Origin: Pseudomonas sp. SLFW
GTDB lineage: Bacteria > Pseudomonadota > Gammaproteobacteria > Pseudomonadales > Pseudomonadaceae
Assembly: GCF_009905615.1 (NCBI RefSeq)
Contig: NZ_JAAAKW010000005.1
Coordinates: 248,001 to 312,000 of the forward strand
Direction of reading: 5' to 3'
Length of the DNA: 64,000 nt
A model generated the notes under the pieces. It was given only the letters and a program-made list of their open reading frames with translations. It was not told the origin of the DNA and searched no databases. Position numbers and translations under genes: made by a program. This document shows, in pieces, positions 18,348 to 26,203 of this stretch (positions within the stretch are counted from its first letter, which is position 1; each line of letters opens with the position of its first letter).

Positions 18348-19975
18348 TCGCCCGGCCCGTCGGCATGACGGATGCCCAGTACATCGAACTTCTGAGCCGT
18401 CGCTTACAGGAGGCCGACGACGTGCTGGAGGCGATCAGGACCGGCAGCGTCGATGCATTGTTCATTCAGGGCGAACTGGGCGAGACCGTCTACACCCTCG
18501 ACAACGCCGACAAGCCCTACCGCCTGCTCGTCGAACAGATGCAGGAGGGCGCCGTGTCGATTTCCGCTGACGGCACAATTCTTTATGCCAACCAGCGCTT
18601 CAGTGAGATCATTGGCGCGCCCCTCGAACAGATTTTCGGCCGGGTGTTGCAGGATTATCTGCAAGACGCCGACGCCGAGCATTTCAGCACCTACCTCCGC
18701 GCCGACGCCGACAAGGCGATCCGCCGTGCGGCGTCGTTCCATCGCCCCGATCTCACGGTGTTTCCCGGTCATCTGTCGTTCAGCAAACTGCCGGACGACT
18801 TCTCCGGGGAGGCAATCTTCTGCGGGGTGATCACCGACCTGACCGATCAAAAACTGATGGAGGCCCGCCTGCATCAGTCGCAAAAAATGGAAGCACTGGG
18901 GCAGTTGACCGGTGGTCTCGCCCACGACTTCAACAATCTGTTGCAGGCCATTCAAGGCAGCTTCGACCTGATCATCCGTCGTCCGGATTCGGAGAAAGTC
19001 ACGCGCTGGGCGGAAAGCGGCTTGAGGGTGGCAGACCGGGGCGCCAAGCTGACGTCGCAACTGCTGGCGTTCTCTCGCTCGCAGAAACTGGAATTGAAAG
19101 TCTGCTCGGTCAATGCCGTGATTCACGGCATGTCGGACCTGCTCATCACGACCTTGGGACAGGGCATCAAGCTGGTGTTCGAACTCGACGTGACCGACAG
19201 CCACGTCCTCACCGACCCGGTGCAGCTCGAACTGGCGATCCTCAATCTGGCGATCAATGGCCGGGATGCCATGGGCGGTTCGGGCCAGTTGCTGATCGGC
19301 ACACAGCACCTGCAACGCCATGAATTCCTGTCGTCCGCATCCGGGTTTCTGGAAGTGCGCGTCGTCGATACCGGCGCGGGCATGAGCGAGCAGACGCGCC
19401 TCAATGCCTTCAACCCGTTCTTCACCACCAAGGACGTAGGGCAGGGCACAGGGCTGGGCCTGGCTCAGGTCGAGAGCATCGTGCAGCAGTCCAGCGGTGC
19501 CGTCAGCATTGAATCGGAGCTGGGCAAGGGCACGAGCATTTGCCTGGCCTTTCCGTGCGTGGACGATGCGAGAATGCCTGAGGAACACCTGCCATCGGCA
19601 TTGGCCGACGCGGCAGGTGACCTAAAGATTCTGGTGGTCGATGACGATGACGAGGTGCGCCGGACCCTGGTGGACATGCTCGACATGTTGGGCCACGAGG
19701 TGGTTGAAGCCGCCAGTGGCCCCGCCGGGCTCGACGCCATCGGGCAACAGGCGTTCGACCTGGTGATTCTCGACTTCGCCATGCCTGGCATGAATGGCGC
19801 CCAAGTCGCACTGGAAATCCACCGCTTGGACGCCCTCAAGCCTATTGTGTTTGTCAGCGGCTATTCCGACACCGACCAACTGCGGCCTGTGATGAACACC
19901 AACACCGCGCTGTTGCGCAAGCCGTTCACCCTCGACGGGTTGAAGGCCACGCTACAGGCGATGGTGCAGCACTAA
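18344..19975 (+). CDS. PAS hybrid histidine kinase of the kai operon
   Basis: The GTG at 18344 overlaps the previous stop (GTGA), so all four kai-region genes are coupled. The 543-residue protein has an N-terminal helical region (8-55), one PAS domain (about 56-168), HisKA with GGLAHDFNNLLQ (H194) and HATPase_c (NLAINGRDAM, GAGM, GTGLGLA). The C-terminal receiver begins ILVVDDDDE, with acceptor D477 in LVILDFAMPG and Lys in LRKPF. It is soluble. In cyanobacteria SasA and CikA link the Kai oscillator to gene expression, and this kinase is a good candidate for that part here, although it lacks the KaiB-like sensor domain of SasA. Confidence 0.92.
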   Translation: MIARPVGMTDAQYIELLSRRLQEADDVLEAIRTGSVDALFIQGELGETVYTLDNADKPYRLLVEQMQEGAVSISADGTILYANQRFSEIIGAPLEQIFGRVLQDYLQDADAEHFSTYLRADADKAIRRAASFHRPDLTVFPGHLSFSKLPDDFSGEAIFCGVITDLTDQKLMEARLHQSQKMEALGQLTGGLAHDFNNLLQAIQGSFDLIIRRPDSEKVTRWAESGLRVADRGAKLTSQLLAFSRSQKLELKVCSVNAVIHGMSDLLITTLGQGIKLVFELDVTDSHVLTDPVQLELAILNLAINGRDAMGGSGQLLIGTQHLQRHEFLSSASGFLEVRVVDTGAGMSEQTRLNAFNPFFTTKDVGQGTGLGLAQVESIVQQSSGAVSIESELGKGTSICLAFPCVDDARMPEEHLPSALADAAGDLKILVVDDDDEVRRTLVDMLDMLGHEVVEAASGPAGLDAIGQQAFDLVILDFAMPGMNGAQVALEIHRLDALKPIVFVSGYSDTDQLRPVMNTNTALLRKPFTLDGLKATLQAMVQH

Positions 19976-20427
19976 ACACGTTTCGCTTTACCTTTTAGCA
20001 ACTCCGCCACCGCCGTCAACGCCATCCGGTAACCCAGCGCGCCCAGCCCGGCGATCACGCCGGTGGCGGCCTTCGACACGTACGAGTGATGCCGAAAGCT
20101 TTCGCGCTTCCAGATGTTGCTCATGTGCGCCTCGATGATCGGGCCGTCGAACGCGAGCAGTGCGTCCAGAATCGGAATCGAGCTGTAGGTCAGCCCCGCC
20201 GCGTTGATGATCACCGCGTCGGCGCGCAGACGGGCTTCCTGAATCCAGTCCACCAGCACGCCTTCGTGATTGCTCTGGCGAAATTCGAGGGTCAGGCTCA
20301 GCGCGTCAGCGTGTTTCTGGCAGCCGGCTTCGATGCTGGCGAAGCTTTCCGTGCCGTAGGTGCCGGACGTGTCCAGCCCGTACAGGTTGGCGTTGGGGCC
20401 GTTCAGGAAAAATACGGTGTAAGGCAT
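19972..20427 (-). CDS. aroQ: Type II 3-dehydroquinate dehydratase
   Basis: The 151 residues show the type II pattern: FFLNGPNANLYG at the start with the catalytic Tyr of the flexible loop in GTYGTES, then RQSNHEGVLVDWIQEA, IINAAGLTYSSI, IEAHMSNIWKRESFRHHSY and a C-terminal GVIAGLGALGY. It turns 3-dehydroquinate into 3-dehydroshikimate, in aromatic amino acid synthesis or in quinate breakdown. Being in an operon with a GST and a quinone reductase rather than with accC/B, it is probably a second, catabolic copy. Its stop overlaps the stop of the convergent kai kinase by four bases. Confidence 0.9.
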   Translation of the reverse strand: MPYTVFFLNGPNANLYGLDTSGTYGTESFASIEAGCQKHADALSLTLEFRQSNHEGVLVDWIQEARLRADAVIINAAGLTYSSIPILDALLAFDGPIIEAHMSNIWKRESFRHHSYVSKAATGVIAGLGALGYRMALTAVAELLKGKAKRV

Positions 20428-20442
20428 GGTGACTCCGGGGCA

Positions 20443-21057
20443 TTATTCGAAAGGGCAGGTGGCGCGCATGGCCGGGTGTTGATCGAACGTGGCGAACCAG
20501 TCAGCGGTCGCAGGGTGCGCCGCTCGCCAGTCCAGGTGCGGGAAACGGAAATCCAGATAGCCGAGGCCGCAGCCCAGAGTGATCAGTCCGATGTCATCGG
20601 GGGTGCGGCTGAACTGTGCGGCGTGGGTTTCAACGTCTGCAAGAACGGCGCGGACCTTGGTCAGTTGCCCGTCGAGCCAGCGATCCCATTGCTTGTCCGG
20701 TGGCCGTGCGACGGTCTCGTAGCGGGCGAGCAGGGCGGCGTCCAGCAAACCATCGCCCAGCGCCTGTCGGGTCAGGCTGACCCAGCGCCGGTCGCCTTCC
20801 TGGGGAAACAACGTGCCCCCGGCATGATCGTTCAAGTATTCGCAGATCACCCGGCTGTCGTAGAGCGACAGGCCGTCCGCGGTTTGCAGGGCGGGTACTT
20901 TCGCCAGCGGGTTGAACACGGCGATGCGCTCATCACGATTGACCGGGTGCGCCGCCGAATCGAGGCGTTCGATCTGCCCGTCCAGCCCCAGGCAATGAGC
21001 GACCACCATCACTTTGCGCACGTAGGGCGAGGTCGAGGCGTAATACAGTTTGAACAT
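20443..21057 (-). CDS. Glutathione S-transferase
   Basis: From ATG 21057 (MFKLYYAS, GAGAG site upstream) the product has 204 residues. An upstream ATG at 21075 overlapping the previous stop (ATGA) is a second choice. The N-terminal thioredoxin-like part holds SPYVRKVMVVAHCLGL, the FNPLAKVPAL cis-proline segment and DSRVICEYLN, the glutathione gamma-Glu site. The all-helical C-terminal half follows. The enzyme conjugates or isomerises electrophiles with glutathione. Its substrate is unknown; the quinone reductase beside it suggests a quinoid or aromatic compound. Confidence 0.9.
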   Translation of the reverse strand: MFKLYYASTSPYVRKVMVVAHCLGLDGQIERLDSAAHPVNRDERIAVFNPLAKVPALQTADGLSLYDSRVICEYLNDHAGGTLFPQEGDRRWVSLTRQALGDGLLDAALLARYETVARPPDKQWDRWLDGQLTKVRAVLADVETHAAQFSRTPDDIGLITLGCGLGYLDFRFPHLDWRAAHPATADWFATFDQHPAMRATCPFE

Positions 21058-21071
21058 CGGCGTCTCTCGGG

Positions 21072-22079
21072 TCATGACGCTGCGCCGGTGACCAACAGCA
21101 CCTTGCCCAGGTTGGCGTTGCTCTCCAGCAGCCGATGGGCGTCGGCCGCCTGATCGAGGGGCAGGCGCCCATGGATCTGCGGCCTGACCTGCCCGGACGC
21201 GAGCCAGAGCAACACGTGCTCACGAATGCATGCGGCCAGCCGCGCCTTTTCCTCGGGGCTTTTGGGGCGCAAGGTGGACGAGGTCAGGCTCAGGCCCTTG
21301 CGCATCACCGTTTGCAAGTCCACTTCCACTTTCGCGCCTTGCAGGAACGACAGGCTGACGTGACGACCGCCCATGGCCATGGCCTGAAGGTTGCGCGCCA
21401 CGTAAGGCCCGCCGACGTTATCGAGGACCACGTCGACGCCACGGCCCTCGGTGCAGGCTTCGATCACCGCGACGAAATCCTCGGTGTGGCGATCCACCGC
21501 TCGCCAGACGCCCAAGGCCTCCAGCATCGCGACCTTGTGCGCGCCGCCCGCCGTGGCAATGACCCGCGCACCGGCGGCGTGGGCGCATTGCACCGCAAAA
21601 CTGCCGACACCACTGGCGGCGCCATGAATCAATACCGTGTCGCCTGCCTGCAACCCACCCAATTCGAACAGGTTGTGCCACACCGTAAACGCGGCTTCAG
21701 GCACGCCAGCGGCATCGACCAGCGACAACTCGGCAGGAACGGGGAGGCACTGATCCGCCCGTGCGACGCAAAATTCCGCGTAGCCACCGCCGTTCAAGAG
21801 CGCCATGACCCGATCCCCCACAGCCACCCCGACGACATCGCTGCCGAGCGCGACGACGGTGCCCGACACTTCCAGCCCCAGCACGTCCGTGATCCCCGGT
21901 GGGAGGGGCATGCCGCTGCGTTGCATCACGTCGGGGCGGTTCACGCCCGCTGCGGCCACCCTTATCAAGACCTCGCCTGCGCCCGGCTGCGTCATCGGAC
22001 ATTCGACTAGGGTCAATACCTCAGGCCCGCCGGGCTCGCGGGCGATCACGGCCCGGAGGGTGTCGGGCAAGGCGTTCAT
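21072..22079 (-). CDS. NADPH:quinone reductase-like zinc-free MDR protein
   Basis: The 335 residues belong to the zeta-crystallin/quinone oxidoreductase branch of the medium-chain dehydrogenases. An N-terminal GroES-like half carries GVNRPDVMQRSGMPLPPGIT and GLEVSGTVVALG. The cofactor domain has VLIHGAASGVGSFAVQCAHA. Zinc-binding cysteines of alcohol dehydrogenases are not seen. It reduces quinones or enones with NADPH. It heads a three-gene minus-strand operon with the GST and aroQ genes and overlaps or nearly overlaps the GST start. Confidence 0.9.
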   Translation of the reverse strand: MNALPDTLRAVIAREPGGPEVLTLVECPMTQPGAGEVLIRVAAAGVNRPDVMQRSGMPLPPGITDVLGLEVSGTVVALGSDVVGVAVGDRVMALLNGGGYAEFCVARADQCLPVPAELSLVDAAGVPEAAFTVWHNLFELGGLQAGDTVLIHGAASGVGSFAVQCAHAAGARVIATAGGAHKVAMLEALGVWRAVDRHTEDFVAVIEACTEGRGVDVVLDNVGGPYVARNLQAMAMGGRHVSLSFLQGAKVEVDLQTVMRKGLSLTSSTLRPKSPEEKARLAACIREHVLLWLASGQVRPQIHGRLPLDQAADAHRLLESNANLGKVLLVTGAAS

Positions 22080-22145
22080 GAGTGACGCTCCGTAGAACGA
22101 GCGCGTTGAGCGATGCAGGCAAAGGCTGTCATGGAAAATCCGAAA

Positions 22146-22580
22146 TCAAAGAGAAGAGGGGAGTTCGGCGGCCACCGCCGTGAGCCCCTGAACGTCAAAA
22201 CTCAACCCGGCCGCTGCGCCCACGGGCCAACGGCTCAGGGCGTCGTGACCCGAATGGCGCACGAACAGATTCGATCCCAGTGCTGGAACGTCCACCTGAA
22301 TCTCGACGTGGTCGCCGTGAGTCACGTGGGCGATGACGGTAGCGCTGAGCAGGGTGTCTGGCCCCAGTGCGTCGAGGCGGATGCTCTCGGGGCGCAGAGA
22401 GATCATCAGGCGTTCGCCGACCTCGGCCTGCACCCGCTCGACTGGCACCCGTAACAACGCGCCGCCGAACGTCAGCACGGCCCCGTCGTCACGGCTTTGG
22501 TAACGCCCGAAGAGCCGGTTGACGCCATTGAGGGCAGGCATCGTCGGTGTTGCAAATGGCGTGTTGTGTGGGCTGGCCAT
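22146..22580 (-). CDS. Orphan TOBE-domain protein, remnant-like C-terminus of an ABC ATPase
   Basis: The ATG at 22580 has GGAG ten bases upstream and gives 144 residues. The sequence looks like the part that follows the nucleotide-binding core in PotA/FbpC-type ATPases: NGVNRLFGRY at the entry to TOBE, GERLMISLRPESIRL, and HVTHGDHVEIQV. No Walker A, signature or Walker B motif lies before it; RidA is directly upstream instead. It is either a decayed importer ATPase that kept a start codon, or a small ligand-binding regulator. It lies 31 bases downstream of the ridA-like gene in the same direction. Confidence 0.65.
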   Translation of the reverse strand: MASPHNTPFATPTMPALNGVNRLFGRYQSRDDGAVLTFGGALLRVPVERVQAEVGERLMISLRPESIRLDALGPDTLLSATVIAHVTHGDHVEIQVDVPALGSNLFVRHSGHDALSRWPVGAAAGLSFDVQGLTAVAAELPSSL

Positions 22581-22611
22581 GGGAGGCTCCGGTGGCGAGG
22601 AAACGCAGGAG

Positions 22612-23037
22612 TCAGGCGGCGGTCCAGTCGTCCGGGATCACGGCGATGACGTCGATTTCCATCAGCCATTCCGGCTGGCCCAACCCGGAAATCACCAGGC
22701 CGGTCGAGATCGGGAACACGCCCTTGAGCCACTTGCCGACTTCGCGGTACACCGGCTCGCGGTAGCGCGGGTCGATCAGGTAGGTGGTGGTTTTGACGAT
22801 GTGCGAGAGGTCCGAACCGGCCTCTTCCAGCAGTTGCTTGACGTTTTTCATCGCCTGTTCGGCCTGTGCCCGTGGGGCGCCCAGACCCACGAGATTGCCC
22901 GCAAAGTCGGTGCCGATCTGGCCCCGGACGTACACTGTGTTGCCAGCGCGCACGGCCTGGCACAGGTCGTTGTCCAGCGACTGATTGGGGTAGGTCTCTT
23001 TGGTGTTGAACATGCGGATGCGAGTGTGGGTAGGCAT
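22612..23037 (-). CDS. RidA/YjgF-family protein
   Basis: The start at ATG 23037 (GAGAG upstream) gives 141 residues; a longer frame to 23151 lacks support. Family marks are NTVYVRGQIGTDFAGNLVG, EQAMKNVKQLLEEAGSDLSHIVKTTTYL and the last strand MEIDVIAVIPDDW. The classical RidA arginine lies in TTTYLIDPRYREPVYREV. Members remove reactive enamine/imine intermediates or act as specialised hydrolases in catabolic operons. The flavin monooxygenase upstream and the shared 15-bp promoter element suggest a joint pathway. Confidence 0.88.
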   Translation of the reverse strand: MPTHTRIRMFNTKETYPNQSLDNDLCQAVRAGNTVYVRGQIGTDFAGNLVGLGAPRAQAEQAMKNVKQLLEEAGSDLSHIVKTTTYLIDPRYREPVYREVGKWLKGVFPISTGLVISGLGQPEWLMEIDVIAVIPDDWTAA

Positions 23038-23167
23038 GGCGTGGCTCTCGTTGAAATAGCGCTCGTTGAAATAGATCGCCTGAAAACAGGTCGCGGGACA
23101 ACCGTGAATAGCCCCAGCTTCACACTGCCCCCAACAGGGCGAAACCAGCATTTGCGTGGGGCAGTGA

Positions 23168-23182
23168 TTAGGAAAAACCGAA
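23168..23182 (-). promoter_or_regulatory. 15-bp element upstream of the RidA gene (copy 1)
   Basis: The plus-strand sequence TTAGGAAAAACCGAA (minus: TTCGGTTTTTCCTAA) lies 131-145 bases before the RidA start. An identical copy stands before the monooxygenase gene. It also fits the T-N11-A pattern of LysR sites. Confidence 0.5.
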
Positions 23183-23244
23183 GGGCCTGTAAACCCTTAT
23201 CCGGCGGGACGTTTCGTGGGTCAGCGCCGGCCGGCCATTCAGTC

Positions 23245-24495
23245 TCAGGAGCGTTCGTAGGTCATGTAGCCGTTCTGCAGGACGATGTGGTCGGCGATGT
23301 ATTTCGCGTCGTGCCACACGCCGTAGATGAACGAGGACGCGCGGTTCACCAGGTTCGGCAAACCAAGGAAATAGATCCCGCTTTCCGCGCAGATGCCGCG
23401 CTTGTGGAAGGGTTCGCCCTTGTCATCGAAGGCGTTGACCTGCAACCAGCTGAAGTCGAATTTGAAACCGGTCGCCCAGAGAATCGTGGTGATGCCTGCG
23501 GCTTCCAGATCGAGGTTGAGGATCGGGTTGATCAGGCAGTCCGGGTCGGGCAGCAATTCCCAGGCGTCGGGCTCCGGCGGGAACGGCAGGCCGTTCTGTT
23601 CGATGTACGCATCGGCATCGCGCAGCACGTCGAAGTACGCGCGGTCGCCTTCGGCCACGTTGGCGGCCAGCCCCGGTTCGAAGCTCATCACGCCGTTGTC
23701 GAAGGCTTTCGTCAGCCCCACCAGGTTGATCCCTTGGTGCGCCAGACGACGGAAGTCCACGGTCTTGCCGCCTTCATAGCCGCTGACCGCAAACGCCACG
23801 TGCTTTTTCTTCGGCGTGATCCGCACTTCGTCCCACAGGCCCAGCGCGCCCAGCCACCAGCAGTAATCGCGGCCACGGTAAGCGCGGGGCGGGCGGTAGT
23901 GTTCACCCACCGAGAGGTAGACGGTCTTGCCGGCCTTTTGCAGTTCTTCGGCGATCTGCGAACCGGAAGCCCCGGCGCCGACCACCAGCACGGCACCCTC
24001 GGCCAACTGGCCCGGGTTCTTGTAGCTGGAGGAATGCAACTGCTGAACCTTGGCGGTCTCGGGCACGATGTTCGGCACGGCAGGGCGCTGGAACGGGCCG
24101 GTCGCGGCCACCACGTTGGTGGCTTCGATCACGCCTTGGGAGGTGGTCACCTTGAAGCCGGGGCGGCCGACGTGGCGCTCGACTTTCAGCACCTCGACGC
24201 CGGTGCGCACCGGGGCCTTGAGCATGGCCACGTAGTCTTCGAAATAGTCCGCCATGCGTTCTTTCGGCGGGAAGGCTTCAGGCGACACGTCGCTGAATTT
24301 CAGGCTCGGAAAACGATCGTGCCAGGCCGGGCCGTTTGCGACCAGCGAGTCCCAGCGTTCGGAGCGCCAGCGTTCAGCGATGCGGTTGCGCTCCAGGACG
24401 ATGTGCGGCACTTCCATCAGCGAGAGATGCTCGCTCATGGCGACACCCGCCTGGCCTGCGCCGACCACCAAGGTGTTGATTTTTTCGACTGACAT
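23245..24495 (-). CDS. Flavin-containing (FAD/NADPH) monooxygenase-like protein
   Basis: The 416-residue product has an FAD-binding GxGxxG near the N-terminus (VVGAGQAGVAMSEHL) and a second nucleotide motif in the middle (VLVVGAGASGSQIAEEL). Between them lie WDSLVANGPAWHD and VVAATGPFQRPAVP. The ATG-rich motif near the end (TTILWATGFKFDFSWL) is typical of class B flavoprotein monooxygenases. It should oxygenate a soft nucleophile or perform a Baeyer-Villiger-type step. The substrate is unknown. It is divergent from the LysR gene at 24814. Confidence 0.88.
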   Translation of the reverse strand: MSVEKINTLVVGAGQAGVAMSEHLSLMEVPHIVLERNRIAERWRSERWDSLVANGPAWHDRFPSLKFSDVSPEAFPPKERMADYFEDYVAMLKAPVRTGVEVLKVERHVGRPGFKVTTSQGVIEATNVVAATGPFQRPAVPNIVPETAKVQQLHSSSYKNPGQLAEGAVLVVGAGASGSQIAEELQKAGKTVYLSVGEHYRPPRAYRGRDYCWWLGALGLWDEVRITPKKKHVAFAVSGYEGGKTVDFRRLAHQGINLVGLTKAFDNGVMSFEPGLAANVAEGDRAYFDVLRDADAYIEQNGLPFPPEPDAWELLPDPDCLINPILNLDLEAAGITTILWATGFKFDFSWLQVNAFDDKGEPFHKRGICAESGIYFLGLPNLVNRASSFIYGVWHDAKYIADHIVLQNGYMTYERS

Positions 24496-24813
24496 GTGAA
24501 CTTCCTAAAGAGAGCGACCTTGATCGGTTGGGCCGATGCCTGGGCACCGACAGCGTGTCGAGAAGGCACAGGCGCCTTGCAGACGTCGTCCATCTGCGAG
24601 GGCAGTGTGATCAAGGGGCTGTCGTATAGGAATTCTGCTTTTTGAACGTAGAGCTTAGGAAAAACCGAACCCTGCTTCGGCACCCCGCACTGGATGATGG
24701 CACTTCGTCGCATGCTGTCGGGGTCACCAACGACCCGGCATGAAGCGTGCAAATGCAGTCAGTCGAGGGGCCGAGCAATCCTGCGCCCTGTCGTCAACAT
24801 CGCGGAGGGCGTG
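24496..24813. promoter_or_regulatory. Divergent promoter region, monooxygenase/LysR
   Basis: No gene was seen. The stretch is expected to hold both promoters. It carries the second copy of the 15-bp element (24655-24669). On the minus strand that copy is also the tail of a small hairpin, CCGAA-GCAGGG-TTCGG, followed by five T residues. Confidence 0.5.
24655..24669 (-). promoter_or_regulatory. 15-bp element upstream of the monooxygenase gene (copy 2)
   Basis: This is an exact copy, in the same orientation, of the sequence at 23168-23182, 160-174 bases before the monooxygenase start. The adjoining LysR protein is the obvious candidate binder. Confidence 0.5.
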
Positions 24814-25788
24814 ATGCTCAGTCGTATTACTCAACGTCAGTTGGAGTACTTTGTCGCATCCGGGGAAGCGGGCAGTATCAGCGCCGCGTCGGAGCGCATT
24901 CACGTGTCGTCGCCGTCCATTTCGGCCGCCATCACCCACATGGAATCCGAGCTGGGCATTCAGTTGTTCGTCCGGCACCACGCCCAAGGCATCTCGCTGA
25001 CGGCCGTGGGGCGGCAGGTGATGCAAGAGGCCAAACTCATCCTCGAACAGATGAGCAACCTTTATACGATCGCGTCGGAATCCTTGAACACCGTGCGCGG
25101 GCCATTGCGCGTCGGCTGCATGCATTCGCTGGCACCGATGATCACCCCCGAGCTGGTGTTCGGCTTTGGCCGGGCGTTTCCCGGCGTGCGCATCAGCCAG
25201 GTCGAAGGCGACCATGAACAGCTGCTGGACAAGCTGCGCAGCTCGGAAATCGACATCGCGTTGACCTACGATTTGATCGCCAGTGAAGGCATCGATTTTC
25301 AACCTCTGGCGAAGCTGCCGCCGTACGTGATGGTCGGTGAACACCACCCCTTGGCCAATGTCTCGGCGGTGGGTATTCAGGACCTCGAACCCTATCCGAT
25401 GGTGCTGCTGGACATCCCGTGGAGCCGGGAATATTTCCTCAGTCTGTTCATTCCCGCCGGCGTCACGCCCAACATCGTGATGCGCTCCAGCAACCTCGAA
25501 ACCGTGCGCGCTTTGGTCGGCAACGGCATCGGCTACAGCATTGCCAACGCCCGGCCCAAGGGCAACATTTCTCAAGACGGCAAGCGCCTCATCCGCATCC
25601 GTCTGGCCGGTGAACAGCACGCCTTGCAGCTGGGTTACGCCACCGCCAGCAACGCGCAGCCGTCCCGCGTTGTGTCGGCTTTCATCGAGCGCTGCCGCAT
25701 GTTCGTGTCGGACCAATACATCCCCGGCATGGCCGCGCCAAGCTTCTTCGACCCCCACGCCGTGCGGGCCGCCGCCGACGCCGAGTGA
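24814..25788 (+). CDS. LysR-family regulator
   Basis: The ATG at 24814 has GGAGGG directly upstream, giving 324 residues; a longer frame from 24694 is not supported. The DNA-binding helix-turn-helix is at about 5-65 (QLEYFVASGEAGSISAASER, VSSPSISAAITHME) and the effector domain follows. The SDIAL-like box reads EIDIALTYDL. The protein probably controls the divergent monooxygenase-RidA genes through the 15-bp element. It could also act on the importer at 26.2 kb downstream. Confidence 0.92.
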   Translation: MLSRITQRQLEYFVASGEAGSISAASERIHVSSPSISAAITHMESELGIQLFVRHHAQGISLTAVGRQVMQEAKLILEQMSNLYTIASESLNTVRGPLRVGCMHSLAPMITPELVFGFGRAFPGVRISQVEGDHEQLLDKLRSSEIDIALTYDLIASEGIDFQPLAKLPPYVMVGEHHPLANVSAVGIQDLEPYPMVLLDIPWSREYFLSLFIPAGVTPNIVMRSSNLETVRALVGNGIGYSIANARPKGNISQDGKRLIRIRLAGEQHALQLGYATASNAQPSRVVSAFIERCRMFVSDQYIPGMAAPSFFDPHAVRAAADAE

Positions 25789-25811
25789 TCGACCGCGCAC
25801 CACGGTCGATC
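25787..25811 (+). terminator. Hairpin overlapping the LysR stop codon
   Basis: A perfect 9-bp stem (GATCGACCG / CGGTCGATC) with a seven-base loop begins inside the stop codon. No T tract follows, so it is a weak terminator candidate. Confidence 0.4.
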
Positions 25812-26203
25812 ATCCCGCGACGCCTCCGCTGCTTCGGATTTTCTCGCCCCAGTTCCAAGCCAGAAACGAATTTAACCGACGCCACCGCGCCTGCAGACTG
25901 CAGGCACAGGATGAGCCCAGGGACGATCACGGACACGCCGCACTGAAATGTGGCGCCCGCCGGAGGGCGGCCTGAGTGATGCGCCATTGCGGGGCATTTC
26001 CGTTGCACACCGATCAAGTGCGGTTCATTGCACGTTTTTTGATCGCACGGCTGCATCGGATCTGCCTACTCACTGGTCCGGTTAATCCTAATTGACCGTT
26101 AGCGCGTCTCTCCCCGAATCTCGTTTCAACGGTGCAGCCGTGAGACGGGGTCGAGCGAGACGCCCGGTTGGACTTTCTGATTTTTTTGTAGAGCGCGGCG
26201 ACG
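25812..26203. promoter_or_regulatory. Intergenic region upstream of the fused ABC importer
   Basis: No coding sequence is convincing here. A nested inverted repeat lies at 26012-26044: GATCAA and TTGATC on the outside with GTGC and GCAC inside. It could be an operator or an RNA hairpin in the leader of the importer operon. Confidence 0.4.

Noticed and set aside
22519..24492. 657-codon plus-strand frame across the RidA and monooxygenase genes
   Set aside because: It covers two well-supported minus-strand genes and shows no protein family features.
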